DNA from: Desulfobacteraceae bacterium
GTDB lineage: Bacteria; Desulfobacterota; Desulfobacteria; Desulfobacterales; Desulfobacteraceae
Assembly: GCA_016743945.1 (NCBI GenBank)
Contig: JADGFI010000010.1
Span: forward strand, 62,001 to 126,000
Reading direction: 5' to 3'
Length of the DNA: 64,000 nt
The translations under genes were made by a program, and so were the position numbers. The notes beneath the pieces are model-generated. The model was given only the letters and a program-made list of their open reading frames with translations. It ran no database searches and was not told where the DNA came from. Positions 1 to 9,645 of the stretch are shown here, piece by piece. Each line of letters starts with the position of its first letter. Positions within the stretch are counted from its first letter, which is position 1.

Positions 1-29
1 TTCAATCAACCCCTTAAGGAAACCCTATT

Positions 30-677
30 GTGAAAGAAATTACCCGGCTTCATCGTTTTTTCTGGACAGCGATCTTCCTTGCCCTTTCATTGACCACCAT
101 GCTGCAGACAGCTGTGGCCAAGGAAATCAAGGTGGCCATACTCCCCTTTACCCTGAATGCTGCCGAGGATCTGACCCATGTTCAAAACGGCATTTTTTAC
201 ATGCTTTACTCCCGGCTCTCCTGGCAGAATCATGTGACGGTCATTCCCAAAACCCAGATCAAAACCCATCTGGCAGACCTTAAAACCGTTTCCGGGAAAA
301 AGGCTACAGGCAATCAGCTGGTTGCTCAAATTGCCGCAAAAACCGCCAGCGATTATGTTTTGACGGGAAGTGTCACAAAACTTGCAGGATCTTTCAGTAT
401 TGATACCCAGGTCTATGACATCAAAAACAAACGGTTCATGTCCTTTTTTGAACAATCCAAAATCACCGACGACCTCATCGACAAGGTGGATAGAATTGCC
501 GCCACCGTCAACAAAAAGGCCTTTGACCGCTCCACGGTAACCTATGAACAAATGGAAAGGGAAAAACAGGCCCATATCAACAAGCTGAAACGACAAAATC
601 CTGAACACTTGATGAAGGTGCCGGCGGGACAGCAGGAACAAGGTCCCGGCTGGAAGGTCTGGGAGTATCTTTTTTAG
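30..677 (+). CDS. Secreted protein with FlgO/TolB-N-like domain
   Basis: A 215-residue protein of unknown function. It uses a GTG start behind an AAGGA ribosome site. The first about 30 residues form a signal peptide (charged start, hydrophobic run, AVA cleavage site), so it is exported. The mature part starts with a strand-rich VAILPF motif followed by an NGIFYML helix. This matches the N-terminal domain of the larger repeat protein at 3930-5579 (VAVFPF, NGLFSML), so the two are paralogues in that region. Similar domains occur in FlgO-like and TolB N-terminal proteins of the envelope. It has no FG-GAP repeats. The product is likely a periplasmic or lipid-associated accessory protein; the exact role is unknown. 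Confidence 0.7.
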   Translation: MKEITRLHRFFWTAIFLALSLTTMLQTAVAKEIKVAILPFTLNAAEDLTHVQNGIFYMLYSRLSWQNHVTVIPKTQIKTHLADLKTVSGKKATGNQLVAQIAAKTASDYVLTGSVTKLAGSFSIDTQVYDIKNKRFMSFFEQSKITDDLIDKVDRIAATVNKKAFDRSTVTYEQMEREKQAHINKLKRQNPEHLMKVPAGQQEQGPGWKVWEYLF

Positions 678-841
678 ACCCCTTTTCTAAACTCCCGGAA
701 AGTACCCCGGGAGCAAAAAAAACACATTTTTATAACAACCCTATACGCCATGACTCAAATGGATCAATTATCCCAGCTTTTTAATTTCTTAAAACCGGTA
801 TATTCACCCTTATTCCTGTCATATTGCCGACGCACCAAAAG

Positions 842-877
842 AAAAGGTCTGGTGATCATTAGATCACCAGACCTTTT
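842..877. terminator. Bidirectional intrinsic terminator
   Basis: A perfect 16 bp inverted repeat (842-857 against 862-877) with a 4-base loop, flanked by A and T runs on both sides. It lies between the rightward gene ending at 677 and the leftward porin gene ending at 921, so it can stop transcription from both. Confidence 0.85.
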
Positions 878-920
878 TATGCATTCAGGTGGTTTGACTT
901 AAGCGTTAAATCTGCTTAAT

Positions 921-2114
921 TTAGAAGTTGATCTGCCATTTGATGCCAAAATAGGTGGCATCAGGCTGACCCTCTTGTTTAAAATCAGCCCGGCCAACTT
1001 CAGGGGTAAGGAAAACCCCGGGGGCCAGAAAAATGGTGGACTGAAGATAATAGGTGACCGCATCGTCTTTGGTGGAACCATCTTTATCAAGTTCTGTTTT
1101 TACATATCCGTAACCTGCTTCCAGATAGAGGCCTTCCCGAATTTTATAACCGGCAACCAGGAGGCCTGCAAAGGCATCATTATCCGTGACAGTCTCAGTA
1201 GCTGTAGTATAGTCGGCATAGCCCCAGCCTGCCCCATCAAATTCACTGGCATTTGCGTTTCCAAGTGTTGAAAACAGGGCGCCACTGACTAGAATATCCA
1301 CCATGTTACCAACATTCTGACCACCCCAGAGGTTACCTTTTAAATAAATCCCGCCGAAATCCATACGGCCGCCAACTGCCAGAACATAGGAGGTCACTTT
1401 TTCCGATTTTGCTGCACCCACCACATCAAAGGTCTGCCAACCACCGGCCAGGGCCACATGACCATTACTAAAATCATATTTATACTTGGCCTGGATGCAG
1501 GGAATCTTGATTTCTGTGGCAGGAGCTGGATTCATAGGATACAAAATTCCATTACCAGGGTCTATCGTGGTCACGGCAACCCGTGCTCTGGGCTGAACAG
1601 CTGCAATCTGGAAATTTCCGAATTTCAAACGGATCATGGCTTTCCGGCTGCCGTAGAGCATGCCAAAGGTGGACATGTTGTGATCCCCCTTGTTGAATCC
1701 GTCAATGCTGTAAGTCTGGTTGGAATAGGGCATCAGCAGGGGGGTATAATTCTGGCCGATGCCGAGGGAGCCTGCTCCGAAATTCCATTCACCCCAGAGG
1801 ATACGAATATTGGCGTTGCCGCCCAGCGCACCGAACTCAAATTTTCCAGTCAATTCATCACTGACTTTTACATTGGCCCCGATACGGGCATTCCCATAGA
1901 GTTTTTGTTCATAATTACTAGTGTCATCACCCGAATTTCCGAAGACGGCACTTGAACCGCCCGCTGCCACAGCGGCTGGGGTGGCAAAGGGACTGTTATC
2001 AAACTTCGTATACGTGGTATTAACACGGGCAGACCCGTAAAAATTCCAGTCTGCAGCAATTGCAGAACCAGCAAACATTGCCACAACAGCAACGACAAGC
2101 AAAAGTTTTTTCAT
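921..2114 (-). CDS. Outer-membrane porin, long paralogue
   Basis: A 397-residue beta-barrel porin-like protein. The start is MKKLLLVVAVVAMFAGSAIA, a signal peptide cut before ADWNFYGSAR. The mature chain has alternating aromatic/polar strands and ends in a C-terminal Phe (KWQINF), the signature recognised by the BAM machinery. It shares the opening DWNFYGSARV block and the closing YYGAKWQINF-like block with the neighbouring porin at 2624-3673, so the pair arose by duplication. Its own terminator lies at 842-877. It probably forms a general or anion-passing channel in the outer membrane; substrate specificity cannot be read from the sequence. Confidence 0.8.
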   Translation of the reverse strand: MKKLLLVVAVVAMFAGSAIAADWNFYGSARVNTTYTKFDNSPFATPAAVAAGGSSAVFGNSGDDTSNYEQKLYGNARIGANVKVSDELTGKFEFGALGGNANIRILWGEWNFGAGSLGIGQNYTPLLMPYSNQTYSIDGFNKGDHNMSTFGMLYGSRKAMIRLKFGNFQIAAVQPRARVAVTTIDPGNGILYPMNPAPATEIKIPCIQAKYKYDFSNGHVALAGGWQTFDVVGAAKSEKVTSYVLAVGGRMDFGGIYLKGNLWGGQNVGNMVDILVSGALFSTLGNANASEFDGAGWGYADYTTATETVTDNDAFAGLLVAGYKIREGLYLEAGYGYVKTELDKDGSTKDDAVTYYLQSTIFLAPGVFLTPEVGRADFKQEGQPDATYFGIKWQINF

Positions 2115-2550
2115 CTTTTTTCCTTTTGTTTAGGGTTAAGAATCAATTTCCCACCTGAATTAAAAAACAGGATGCTCCTTTTAAACCCCTGCTTTTTTTA
2201 AGGGAGACCAAGCGTTCGTTCCATAAACGCTGTTTACAATTACACTTAATAAATTGACATAACCCTTGTCAACCTCTTTCGCAACATTTTTTTACAATTT
2301 GCCACATTTTGCTACCTTTTGAAATAAACCCGTGTTCCAGACCGGCCCGAGCAAAAAGTTGAATCCGATATTGAACGTGATACCACCGAAAAAGAAAAGG
2401 ATGGCCCGGCAAAAAAAGGCAGTCTGATCCTGATTTTTTTGTGTCTTGTTTTTTTACTAGTTGCAACCTGAAAGAAGTTGGGGGGACTTGCAGACGGAAG
2501 GTGTCTGTGTGGGGGAGGGGATATCGCGGAAAAGGGGCAGGTCAAAAGAA
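2115..2550. other. Intergenic region between the two porin genes
   Basis: No complete gene is visible. It holds the upstream region of the 921-2114 porin, including a TTGACA (2254-2259) and TGTCAA (2267-2272) inverted pair that could be a -35 element or operator. On the plus strand about 45 codons (2328-2466) read as a charged stretch followed by a hydrophobic segment (GSLILIFLCLVFLLVAT). This looks like the tail of a membrane-anchored protein, but it has no start codon and an in-frame stop just before it, so it may be a gene remnant. Confidence 0.4.
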
Positions 2551-2581
2551 AAACGGCCTGGTGAATATCACCAGGCCGTTT
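2551..2581 (-). terminator. Terminator of the short porin gene
   Basis: A perfect 14 bp stem (2551-2564 against 2568-2581) with a 3-base loop. On the minus strand it is followed by a U-rich tract. It lies 43 bases past the stop of the 2624-3673 porin. Confidence 0.85.
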
Positions 2582-2623
2582 CCTTCAGGCGTATGAATGA
2601 ATTATGATCGGGTTAGATCATAA

Positions 2624-3673
2624 TTAGAAATTAATCTGCCATTTGGCGCCGTAGTAAGTAATTTCGTCGGCACCTGTGTTTTTGTAGTCGACCTGACCAA
2701 TTTCAGGAATAATAAAAACACCGGGAGCCAAAGTGATGGGAGCCTGAACATACCAGGAAGCAACATCGACTTTATCGCCAGCAACGCCGACAACATCAAG
2801 TTCAGTCTTAGCATAACCATAACCGGCCTCAAAGGCGAACATGTCATTGACGGTATAACCAGCTACAATTTCATAACCAAAGGCATCATTATCAAGAACA
2901 TTACCAGCGACATCGTATACTGCAAGACCTGTATTAGCTTCAACACTATTGACTTTGTTGACATGCATTGTTACCAAGTTACCCACATTCTGTCCGCCGA
3001 AAACCTCAGCGCCCAGTTTAACGCCAGCAAAGGTGATGCCCGCTCTACCAGTAATTACATAGGAAGCAACGCTCTGGTCGAAGGCATTATCAAAGGTCTG
3101 ATAACCTGCACCAAGTGCCACATTCCAGTTATCCTGGCTCAATTTGTAAGCTGCCTGGATCTGAGGCATTTTGACCTCGCCCGCAGTTACTGCCGCACCG
3201 GCGGCCCAAGCATTTGTGTTAGGAGTAACCAAAGCAATGTCAAAACCACCAAACATCAGTTTCAACTGGGCTTTACGACCTGGGTAGGGCTCGCCCCATC
3301 CGCCAAGTCCGTTATCAGAGCCATAGACCTGATTGGAAAGGGGCAGATACAGGGGAGTATAATCCTGACCAACTCTGAAAGATCCTGCACCAAAATTCCA
3401 TGTTCCATAGAGCAGACGGATATTTGCATTGCCACCACTTGCACCATATTCAAACCGGCCTGACAATTCGTCACTAACTTTTACATTGGCACCGATACGG
3501 GCGTTGCCCTGGAGGCTTGCATCGATATTTCCGCTATCGTTATTAACACCGGCAGCATCAATATCTGTATAAAAAGTAGTTACACGGGCTGATCCGTAAA
3601 AGTTCCAATCTGCCGCATAGGCAGAACCACTGATCATTGCAAGAGCTGCAACGATTACCATTAATTTTTTCAT
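2624..3673 (-). CDS. Outer-membrane porin, short paralogue
   Basis: A 349-residue beta-barrel porin-like protein with signal peptide MKKLMVIVAALAMISGSAYA and mature start ADWNFYGSAR. It ends in KWQINF with a terminal Phe. Strand blocks such as DELSGRFEYGASGGNANIRL closely match the long paralogue (DELTGKFEFGALGGNANIRI). The longer copy carries extra loop residues near its N terminus. A TTGACA-N18-TATTTA promoter lies upstream at 3775-3804 and a strong terminator follows, so it is a single-gene unit. It is likely an abundant outer-membrane channel; the substrate is unknown. Confidence 0.8.
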   Translation of the reverse strand: MKKLMVIVAALAMISGSAYAADWNFYGSARVTTFYTDIDAAGVNNDSGNIDASLQGNARIGANVKVSDELSGRFEYGASGGNANIRLLYGTWNFGAGSFRVGQDYTPLYLPLSNQVYGSDNGLGGWGEPYPGRKAQLKLMFGGFDIALVTPNTNAWAAGAAVTAGEVKMPQIQAAYKLSQDNWNVALGAGYQTFDNAFDQSVASYVITGRAGITFAGVKLGAEVFGGQNVGNLVTMHVNKVNSVEANTGLAVYDVAGNVLDNDAFGYEIVAGYTVNDMFAFEAGYGYAKTELDVVGVAGDKVDVASWYVQAPITLAPGVFIIPEIGQVDYKNTGADEITYYGAKWQINF

Positions 3674-3774
3674 CTTTTCTCCTTTTTCGTTTAAAACAAA
3701 TATTCAACGCCTGAATACTTACTCTCCCCGCCGCGAACGTTCCTTTAAATCGTCCGCATTGAAGATTAGTACAC

Positions 3775-3804
3775 TAAATAGAGCAGTTTCTCCATCTTTG
3801 TCAA
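3775..3804 (-). promoter_or_regulatory. Sigma-70-type promoter of the short porin
   Basis: Read on the minus strand: TTGACA (3804-3799), an 18-base spacer, then TATTTA (3780-3775). The untranslated leader is about 95 bases, and the gene has a GGAG-type ribosome site before its ATG at 3673. Confidence 0.6.
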
Positions 3805-3929
3805 TACTTTTTTATGCTCTCCATCATATTTATCTATCCCTTTGGCCTTTTTAGACCCTGCCCCAGGTTTTGCCGCCCCCTGCCTTGGGTTTTCACCCGA
3901 CCGTCACCGGCTTTGTTTATGGGACCTGT

Positions 3930-5579
3930 CTACTCCAGTTTATAGGAAATGACATGGGAGGCCTTGTCCTTACCCAGGATGGCCATCTTGTTCTGGGTCA
4001 CCACGGAGACAACCAGTTCATCCGCCCCGTCTCCGTCCAGATCTGCGATGGCAAAATCAGAAATCCAGCCCTGAACCGGACTGGTCTGGAATACCGGCGC
4101 CATGGCAAGACCGTTCCAGGCCAACATTTCAAGGTGACCGTCCTTAAAGCGTTTATACCGCCCCATGGCCCCTCCGCCAAATTCATTGTTCCTCACAACC
4201 ACCAATTCCTGTTTCCCGTCGGAACCAACATCATAAAAGTTAAGCCTGGGGTGAAGATAGACCCGGTCCCGATAGGAGGCATCGGTCTCCACCTTGGGCA
4301 TGAGCCATACATGTCCGGTGGAGCCGTATTTTTCCGTGCTTTCCCACTCCTCGCTGCCGGTGTCGCCGGCCAGGACCAGGCGGCCGTTTTCATTTACCAT
4401 TATATATTCATCGGCGTCTTTTGCTGTCACCCCACCCCGGGCAAGGGCAAGGACAGAAGTGCTTCTGGGCAGCCTGATCCGTTTTTCCTTGGCATAGGTA
4501 TCCCCCCTTGCCGCCATGACATGAATCCGACCGTCAAAGGGGCTGCGGCCCATGTCTTGCCCCAGGAGGAGAGCTGTGTTGTCCGGGGCGTTGATAACCC
4601 TGTAGTAGATGGATTCCCCATCAACCGTGGTCACATAGTCGGTTCCGTTGTACTCCACCACAAAGGACTGCAATCCGTCCCTGTGGATGGTCAGGCTGGT
4701 CACAAAAATTTCCGGATACCCGTTTCCATTGATATCGGCTATATCCAGAGAGACAATTCGGTTGGTACTGCTGAACTCAAGCTTTTTCTCTTCCACAAGC
4801 TGAGTCCCCTTCAGGGTGTAGATCATAAGATTGTTGTCCGTTGCCGTCACCACCTGGACAATCCCATCCTTGTTCAGATCGCCTGCGGCCATGGTCCCGA
4901 TCACCCCCTTAAACTTGAGGAGGGTCTGGAACCCCGCCCCCCCGGCTTGCTGGGTGCTGACGAGCCCCCCGCTGACAACAGCCATGCCACCGGCATGCTG
5001 CAATGTTCCCGGTGCATTCTGGACCAGGGGCACCGGCTGGGCATAGAGGTCGTTTGAAATATTCCGGTTGAATACCTTGAGGTTGATATCCCCGGCAAAA
5101 GAGTTCACCAGGGGAATCACATCCCCCATGGTGTTGCTCTGCTCAAAGAAAGCCAGGGTCTTTTTTTGCCCGGTGATATCCACCATGCTGGCATCCAGAC
5201 TGACGCTCTCGCCAAAATGGGTCAAACTGCCGAAAAGAATATAATCCACCCCCAGGTTGGCGCCGATAATCCTGACCTTGGATTCGTTCAAGGCCCCTTT
5301 TGTGACATCGGATTTTGTTGCCTGGGCCAAAAATTTGTCAACGGTTTCCCTGTCCAGCACATCCACTTTTCCCGGGTCTGCCAGCCGGGAAGACAGCATG
5401 GAAAAAAGACCGTTCTGCAGAAAACCGAGGTCCTGGGGAGAATTCATGGTAAAAGGGAAAACCGCCACTCGTTTGGGTGGGGCGGCACAAACACCGACAT
5501 TGACGGTCAACATCGTTAGAATGAACACAGCCGTTAGAAACAGCCTCCCTTTTTTTATCCGATTACTCAATTTCAACAT
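3930..5579 (-). CDS. Exported FG-GAP/VCBS repeat protein
   Basis: A 549-residue exported protein. Residues 1-32 are a signal peptide ending in GVCA. Residues about 35-185 repeat the domain of the protein at 30-677 (VAVFPFTMN, QNGLFSML, FFEQSN). The rest is a beta-propeller-like array of FG-GAP repeats, each with an Asp-rich calcium loop: DLNKDG, DINGNGYPE, DVGSDGKQE, DLDGDGADE. Such propellers bind calcium and usually mediate protein or glycan contacts. No membrane anchor is visible after the signal peptide. A role in outer-envelope or motility-associated assembly is an inference from the N-terminal domain only. Confidence 0.72.
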   Translation of the reverse strand: MLKLSNRIKKGRLFLTAVFILTMLTVNVGVCAAPPKRVAVFPFTMNSPQDLGFLQNGLFSMLSSRLADPGKVDVLDRETVDKFLAQATKSDVTKGALNESKVRIIGANLGVDYILFGSLTHFGESVSLDASMVDITGQKKTLAFFEQSNTMGDVIPLVNSFAGDINLKVFNRNISNDLYAQPVPLVQNAPGTLQHAGGMAVVSGGLVSTQQAGGAGFQTLLKFKGVIGTMAAGDLNKDGIVQVVTATDNNLMIYTLKGTQLVEEKKLEFSSTNRIVSLDIADINGNGYPEIFVTSLTIHRDGLQSFVVEYNGTDYVTTVDGESIYYRVINAPDNTALLLGQDMGRSPFDGRIHVMAARGDTYAKEKRIRLPRSTSVLALARGGVTAKDADEYIMVNENGRLVLAGDTGSEEWESTEKYGSTGHVWLMPKVETDASYRDRVYLHPRLNFYDVGSDGKQELVVVRNNEFGGGAMGRYKRFKDGHLEMLAWNGLAMAPVFQTSPVQGWISDFAIADLDGDGADELVVSVVTQNKMAILGKDKASHVISYKLE

Positions 5580-5748
5580 ACTGCTCCTTCATAATAGGTC
5601 TTAAATATTAACCACAGGCAAGACTGCCGAATTTTTGACACCCCTTCTGCCACTTGTTTTTTTGTATCGCGTCCTGCACCTGGTCCTGACGCACAAATTT
5701 GTAAAATCATGTGTAAATTCCCGATATTATATACCCCATCCCCCCCGA

Positions 5749-7638
5749 TCAGACAAGTCTTTTAAACAGCTTTTTTAATTGCAGTTCATCAAAACTGACC
5801 ATGCTAGGGCGGCCATGGGGACAATGCAACGGATTGTCACATTCTTCCAGATCTTCCAAAAGGCGCACCATTTCCTGGCGGTTCATCTGTTTATTGGCCC
5901 GCAGGGCCGAATGGCAGGCCATGGAAATAAGACAGGCGTCCTGTAACGCATTTAAACCACCCTCTTGCCGAAAGGTTTCAATAAGTTCCAGAACCAGGGG
6001 CTTTATGTTTTTTTCCCCCAAAAGAACGGGAACTGCTTTTACCACAAAGCAAGTTCCTCCAAAGGGCTCGATGCGAAGCCCCATATCGGACAAGGCCTCA
6101 AGAATGGCGCTCAAAGAATCGGCTTCCCCATGGGTTAATTCCAAAACTTCGGGCACTAAAAGGTCCTGGCTCTGGACCCCCAGGGCATGGTGCCGTTTTT
6201 TTAAGGTTTCATAGACCACCCGTTCGTGGGCGGCATGCTGGTCGACCAGCACCAGACAATTTTCTTTTTCCGCCACAATATAGGTGCCCAGAACCTGGCC
6301 CAAAACATGGAATTGGGATTCCAATTGACCGGTTGGCCTCTTTTCATCCGGGCAGACCGGGGGCCAGGAGTCAACGCCCTGGGAAAACACGGGAAGCTCG
6401 CTGTTTGTACCGGGAAGGGATGTTTTTACCTCGGCCCGGGATCCCTGGCCCCAGGCAAGAGTTGATTGGGCCACCCTGTCCGTTGACCTGCTTCCAAATT
6501 CTTCCCGGGCCAAAACATAGGGGGCCGGGCCGGGCTCCCCGCCAGGCAGGGAAAATTCACTATCTTGCGCCAGGCTTTGCGACGGGCCAGTGCCATGGAC
6601 AGGAAAACCACCCGGCTGTGTACTCTTTGCATAGGAAACCGAATCTTGTTGGGCCTCAAGCAAAGCAATTTCAACGGCCCGCACCACTGCCCGGAAAACC
6701 GGTTGAGGGCTTAAAAATTTAATTTCCCGCTTGGTCGGATGGACATTGACATCCACCTGGTCAAAGGGCAACCCCACGCAAACAACGCCCATGGGAAACC
6801 GCCCCTTCATGATCCGTCCCTGGTATCCCCTAAAAACAGCTGCCACAAGCCCCCGATCATAGACCAATCGATTGTTGACAAACAGATAGATCCGACCTGA
6901 AGTGCTCCTTGTGACCAGGGGATTGGAACAGACCCCGGTCACAAAAATTTCCCCTTCACGCCCCTTTATCCGATACAGCTTGTTGGTCACATCCTTTCCC
7001 AGCACCAGCAAGGACCGCTGGAACAGGTCCTGGCCCGGGGGGAAATTTTTCACCAGTTTTTTATTGATAAACAGCCGGAACCCAATGGAGGGATTGCCCA
7101 GGGCCAAGCCTGCCAGGGTATCGGCAATATGGCCGGCTTCGGTGGCATCCCCCTTTAAAAATTTTCTCCTGGCCGGTGTATTGAAAAAAAGATGCTTCAC
7201 TTCCACCAGGGTACCGCAGGGTGCCCCCTCATCGGAAACCTTGACAAGCTTGCCCCCGGCGATTTCAATTTTTGTTCCGATATCTGAACTAGCTGTCCTG
7301 GAGACAAGGGTAAACCTTGCCACCGATGCAATGGAAGGCAGGGCCTCTCCTCTGAATCCAAAGCTTGCAATGGCGAACAGGTCTTCCTTGGTGAAAATCT
7401 TGCTGGTGGCATACCGCTCAATGGAGAGCAGCGCCTCATCTCTTCCAAGACCGCCCCCGTCATCGGAAACCCGGATCAGGGATTTTCCCCCGTTTTCGAT
7501 TTCCACACGAATCCGTGTGGCCTTGGCATCAATGCAGTTTTCAACCAATTCTTTTACCACAGACGATGGCCGCTGAACCACCTCCCCTGCGGCAATCTGA
7601 TTGGACAGGATTTCGGGCAGGATTCTAATTTTGCTCAT
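5749..7638 (-). CDS. mutL: DNA mismatch repair endonuclease MutL
   Basis: MutL, 629 residues, of usual length. It couples MutS mismatch recognition to strand incision. The N-terminal GHKL ATPase shows ENCIDA, the DDGGG motif and GFRGEAL. The middle linker is Pro/Gly/Gln-rich. The C-terminal domain keeps the endonuclease metal motif DQHAAHERVVYE, plus ACHSALRA and CPHGRP, so this is a nicking MutL as expected in bacteria lacking MutH. It is the last gene of a leftward operon, and its ATG overlaps the stop of the 61-residue gene upstream by 4 bases, which suggests translational coupling. Confidence 0.95.
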   Translation of the reverse strand: MSKIRILPEILSNQIAAGEVVQRPSSVVKELVENCIDAKATRIRVEIENGGKSLIRVSDDGGGLGRDEALLSIERYATSKIFTKEDLFAIASFGFRGEALPSIASVARFTLVSRTASSDIGTKIEIAGGKLVKVSDEGAPCGTLVEVKHLFFNTPARRKFLKGDATEAGHIADTLAGLALGNPSIGFRLFINKKLVKNFPPGQDLFQRSLLVLGKDVTNKLYRIKGREGEIFVTGVCSNPLVTRSTSGRIYLFVNNRLVYDRGLVAAVFRGYQGRIMKGRFPMGVVCVGLPFDQVDVNVHPTKREIKFLSPQPVFRAVVRAVEIALLEAQQDSVSYAKSTQPGGFPVHGTGPSQSLAQDSEFSLPGGEPGPAPYVLAREEFGSRSTDRVAQSTLAWGQGSRAEVKTSLPGTNSELPVFSQGVDSWPPVCPDEKRPTGQLESQFHVLGQVLGTYIVAEKENCLVLVDQHAAHERVVYETLKKRHHALGVQSQDLLVPEVLELTHGEADSLSAILEALSDMGLRIEPFGGTCFVVKAVPVLLGEKNIKPLVLELIETFRQEGGLNALQDACLISMACHSALRANKQMNRQEMVRLLEDLEECDNPLHCPHGRPSMVSFDELQLKKLFKRLV

Positions 7639-7820
7639 CGGTCAGTCATGGCCTTTACAAACCGCAACAAAAATTCAGAATCCTTTGGGCTTAAATCAAA
7701 CTGGAATGCGGTTTTGTCCACAAGGGTGGCCAAATTTATGTTCGGATCCTTTTTTCTCGCCTGGGAAATCCATTGGATTGCTTTTTTTAATGCCTCTCCC
7801 TGGGGCTGGATGGTGGTCAT
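7635..7820 (-). CDS. Small hypothetical protein upstream of mutL
   Basis: A 61-residue, mostly helical soluble protein (MTTIQPQGEALKKAIQWISQ at the start). I do not recognise a named family. Its stop overlaps the mutL start by 4 bases and it lies 36 bases after gatA on the same strand, so it is translated as part of the operon. No metal sites, signal peptide or membrane segment are visible. Confidence 0.65.
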   Translation of the reverse strand: MTTIQPQGEALKKAIQWISQARKKDPNINLATLVDKTAFQFDLSPKDSEFLLRFVKAMTDR

Positions 7821-7856
7821 CGATACCTCCTTCTTATTTTTATAAAGATAGGATTA

Positions 7857-9329
7857 TTAAAGACTGGGAAAACCTGGTTTCAAATCAAGGGCGCGTTCAA
7901 ATCCAAATCCGGCCCGTAAAAGGGACATTTCATCAAAGTGATTTGCCATCATCTGGATCCCCATGGGAAGCCCTGCACGAGAAAATCCTGCCGGAACGGA
8001 AATTCCCGGAACTCCTGCCATGTTGGCAGACAGGGTAAAGATATCGCTAAGATACATGGTCAGCGGGTCCCCTGTATTTTCACCGATTTTAAAGGCCGGG
8101 GTGGGCGCCACGGGGGAAAGAATCAGATCACAGTGATCAAAGGCTTTTGAAAAATCTTCCATGATCAGGGTTCTCACCTGGGATGCCCGGCCGTAATAGG
8201 CATCATAATACCCGGCGGACAGGGCATAGGTCCCGATGATAATCCGGCGCTGGACCTCGGGGCCAAACCCGGATGATTTGGTTTTTTTATACATTTCAAT
8301 GAGGTCATCGCTTTCGCTGTCTCTGATCCCGTAACGCACCCCGTCAAACCGGGCAAGATTTGAACTGGCTTCACAGGGGGCGATGATATAATAGGCTGCC
8401 ACCACATATGGGGTATGGGGCAAAGAGATTTCAACGATTTCAACCCCCAGGCTTTCAAGAATCGTTTTGGCCTGGTCAAACATGGCCAACACCTCGGGAT
8501 CAATCCCCTCCACCCCAAGATACTCCTTGGGAATTCCGGCCTTCATCCCTTTGAGGGAATTTTTTTCAAATTGATCCAGGGCCGTCGTAAAATCCGGAAC
8601 CTTTTGCCTGGCACTGGTGGAATCTTTTGAATCATTGCCGCAAATCAGGTTCATCATCATGGCCGCATCCGTAACATCCCGGGTGATGGGACCGATCTGG
8701 TCCAAAGAAGAGGCATAGGAAACAAGACCGAATCGGGAGACTCTGCCATAGGTGGGTTTAAGCCCCACAACCGAGCAATGGGAAGCCGGTTGTCGTATGG
8801 ATCCGCCGGTGTCTGTCCCCAAGGCGGCGCAACAAAATTGGGCAGCAACGGCAGCGGCAGACCCACCGCTGGATCCGCCGGGCACATGGTCCTGGTTCCA
8901 GGGATTTTTCGTAATTTTAAAAGCAGAATTTTCCGTGGACGATCCCATGGCAAATTCATCCAGGTTGGTCTTGCCGATGAGAACGGCATTTTCCTTTTTT
9001 AATTTTTCCACCACAGTGGCGTCATACTGGGGAACAAAGTTGCCCAATATTTTTGAACCACAGGTGGTTTTTACCCCCCGGGTGCACAAAAGATCCTTCA
9101 AGGCAATGGGAATACCGGTAAAAGGGGCCTGATTCCCAGCAGCAATATGCTCATCCGCCACTCCTGCCTGGGCCAGGGCATCCTTTTTGTCCAGGGTGAT
9201 AAAAGCCCCGATACGGCCCTCATACAGATCAACCCGGTCAAGAAAGGCCTGGGTCAGCTCAACAGAGGAAATTGCCCCCTGGGATAGAAGTTCTTGGGCC
9301 TTTGCAATGGTCAGTGTATGTAAATCCAT
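7857..9329 (-). CDS. gatA: Glutamyl-tRNA(Gln) amidotransferase subunit A
   Basis: GatA, 490 residues, the amidase subunit of GatCAB, which converts Glu-tRNA(Gln) or Asp-tRNA(Asn) to the amide form. The amidase signature is clear: the catalytic lysine region ([11 protein letters not shown]), the [13 protein letters not shown] stretch and the [10 protein letters not shown] motif with the catalytic Ser pair. Length is standard. gatC lies directly upstream on the same strand (25-base gap). No gatB is present in this window, so it must lie elsewhere. Confidence 0.95.
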   Translation of the reverse strand: MDLHTLTIAKAQELLSQGAISSVELTQAFLDRVDLYEGRIGAFITLDKKDALAQAGVADEHIAAGNQAPFTGIPIALKDLLCTRGVKTTCGSKILGNFVPQYDATVVEKLKKENAVLIGKTNLDEFAMGSSTENSAFKITKNPWNQDHVPGGSSGGSAAAVAAQFCCAALGTDTGGSIRQPASHCSVVGLKPTYGRVSRFGLVSYASSLDQIGPITRDVTDAAMMMNLICGNDSKDSTSARQKVPDFTTALDQFEKNSLKGMKAGIPKEYLGVEGIDPEVLAMFDQAKTILESLGVEIVEISLPHTPYVVAAYYIIAPCEASSNLARFDGVRYGIRDSESDDLIEMYKKTKSSGFGPEVQRRIIIGTYALSAGYYDAYYGRASQVRTLIMEDFSKAFDHCDLILSPVAPTPAFKIGENTGDPLTMYLSDIFTLSANMAGVPGISVPAGFSRAGLPMGIQMMANHFDEMSLLRAGFGFERALDLKPGFPSL

Positions 9330-9354
9330 TCAATTTATTCCTTATTTTACAACC

Positions 9355-9645
9355 TTATTTTACAACCCTTGGCACCGTGTAAAAATCTTGGTCCCGCTCC
9401 GGGGCATTGGCAAGGGTCACGTCGGGCCCGGGAGAATCCCCAAGAATGTCTTCCCGTAATACAGTGTTTAAAAATGCCGCACCCGAGGCAGGGATAACCC
9501 CTTCCACATTTACATCCTTGAGCGTATCTATATAGTCCAGGATATGACTTAGTTGGTAGGACAGCGCTTCTTTTAGCGGATCATCAATCTTAAGCCTTGC
9601 AAGGTGGGCCATCTTTTCAATTTCATCCGTTGATATTTTCATCAT
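9355..9645 (-). CDS. gatC: Glutamyl-tRNA(Gln) amidotransferase subunit C
   Basis: GatC, 96 residues, the small belt subunit that holds GatA and GatB together. The N terminus (KISTDEIEKMAHLARLKI) and the Leu-rich helix (LSHILDYIDTLKDV) are typical, as is the ending RDQDFYTVPRVVK. Its ATG overlaps the TAA of the upstream SPOR gene (TAATG), indicating coupled translation. Confidence 0.93.
   Translation of the reverse strand: MMKISTDEIEKMAHLARLKIDDPLKEALSYQLSHILDYIDTLKDVNVEGVIPASGAAFLNTVLREDILGDSPGPDVTLANAPERDQDFYTVPRVVK

Noticed and set aside
2328..2466. Short frame ending in a membrane segment
   Set aside because: No start codon and a stop just upstream; at best a gene remnant, so it is mentioned only with the intergenic region.
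3870..5057. Long plus-strand frame of 395 codons
   Set aside because: It is the antisense of the FG-GAP repeat gene, whose signal peptide and repeats are clearly real.
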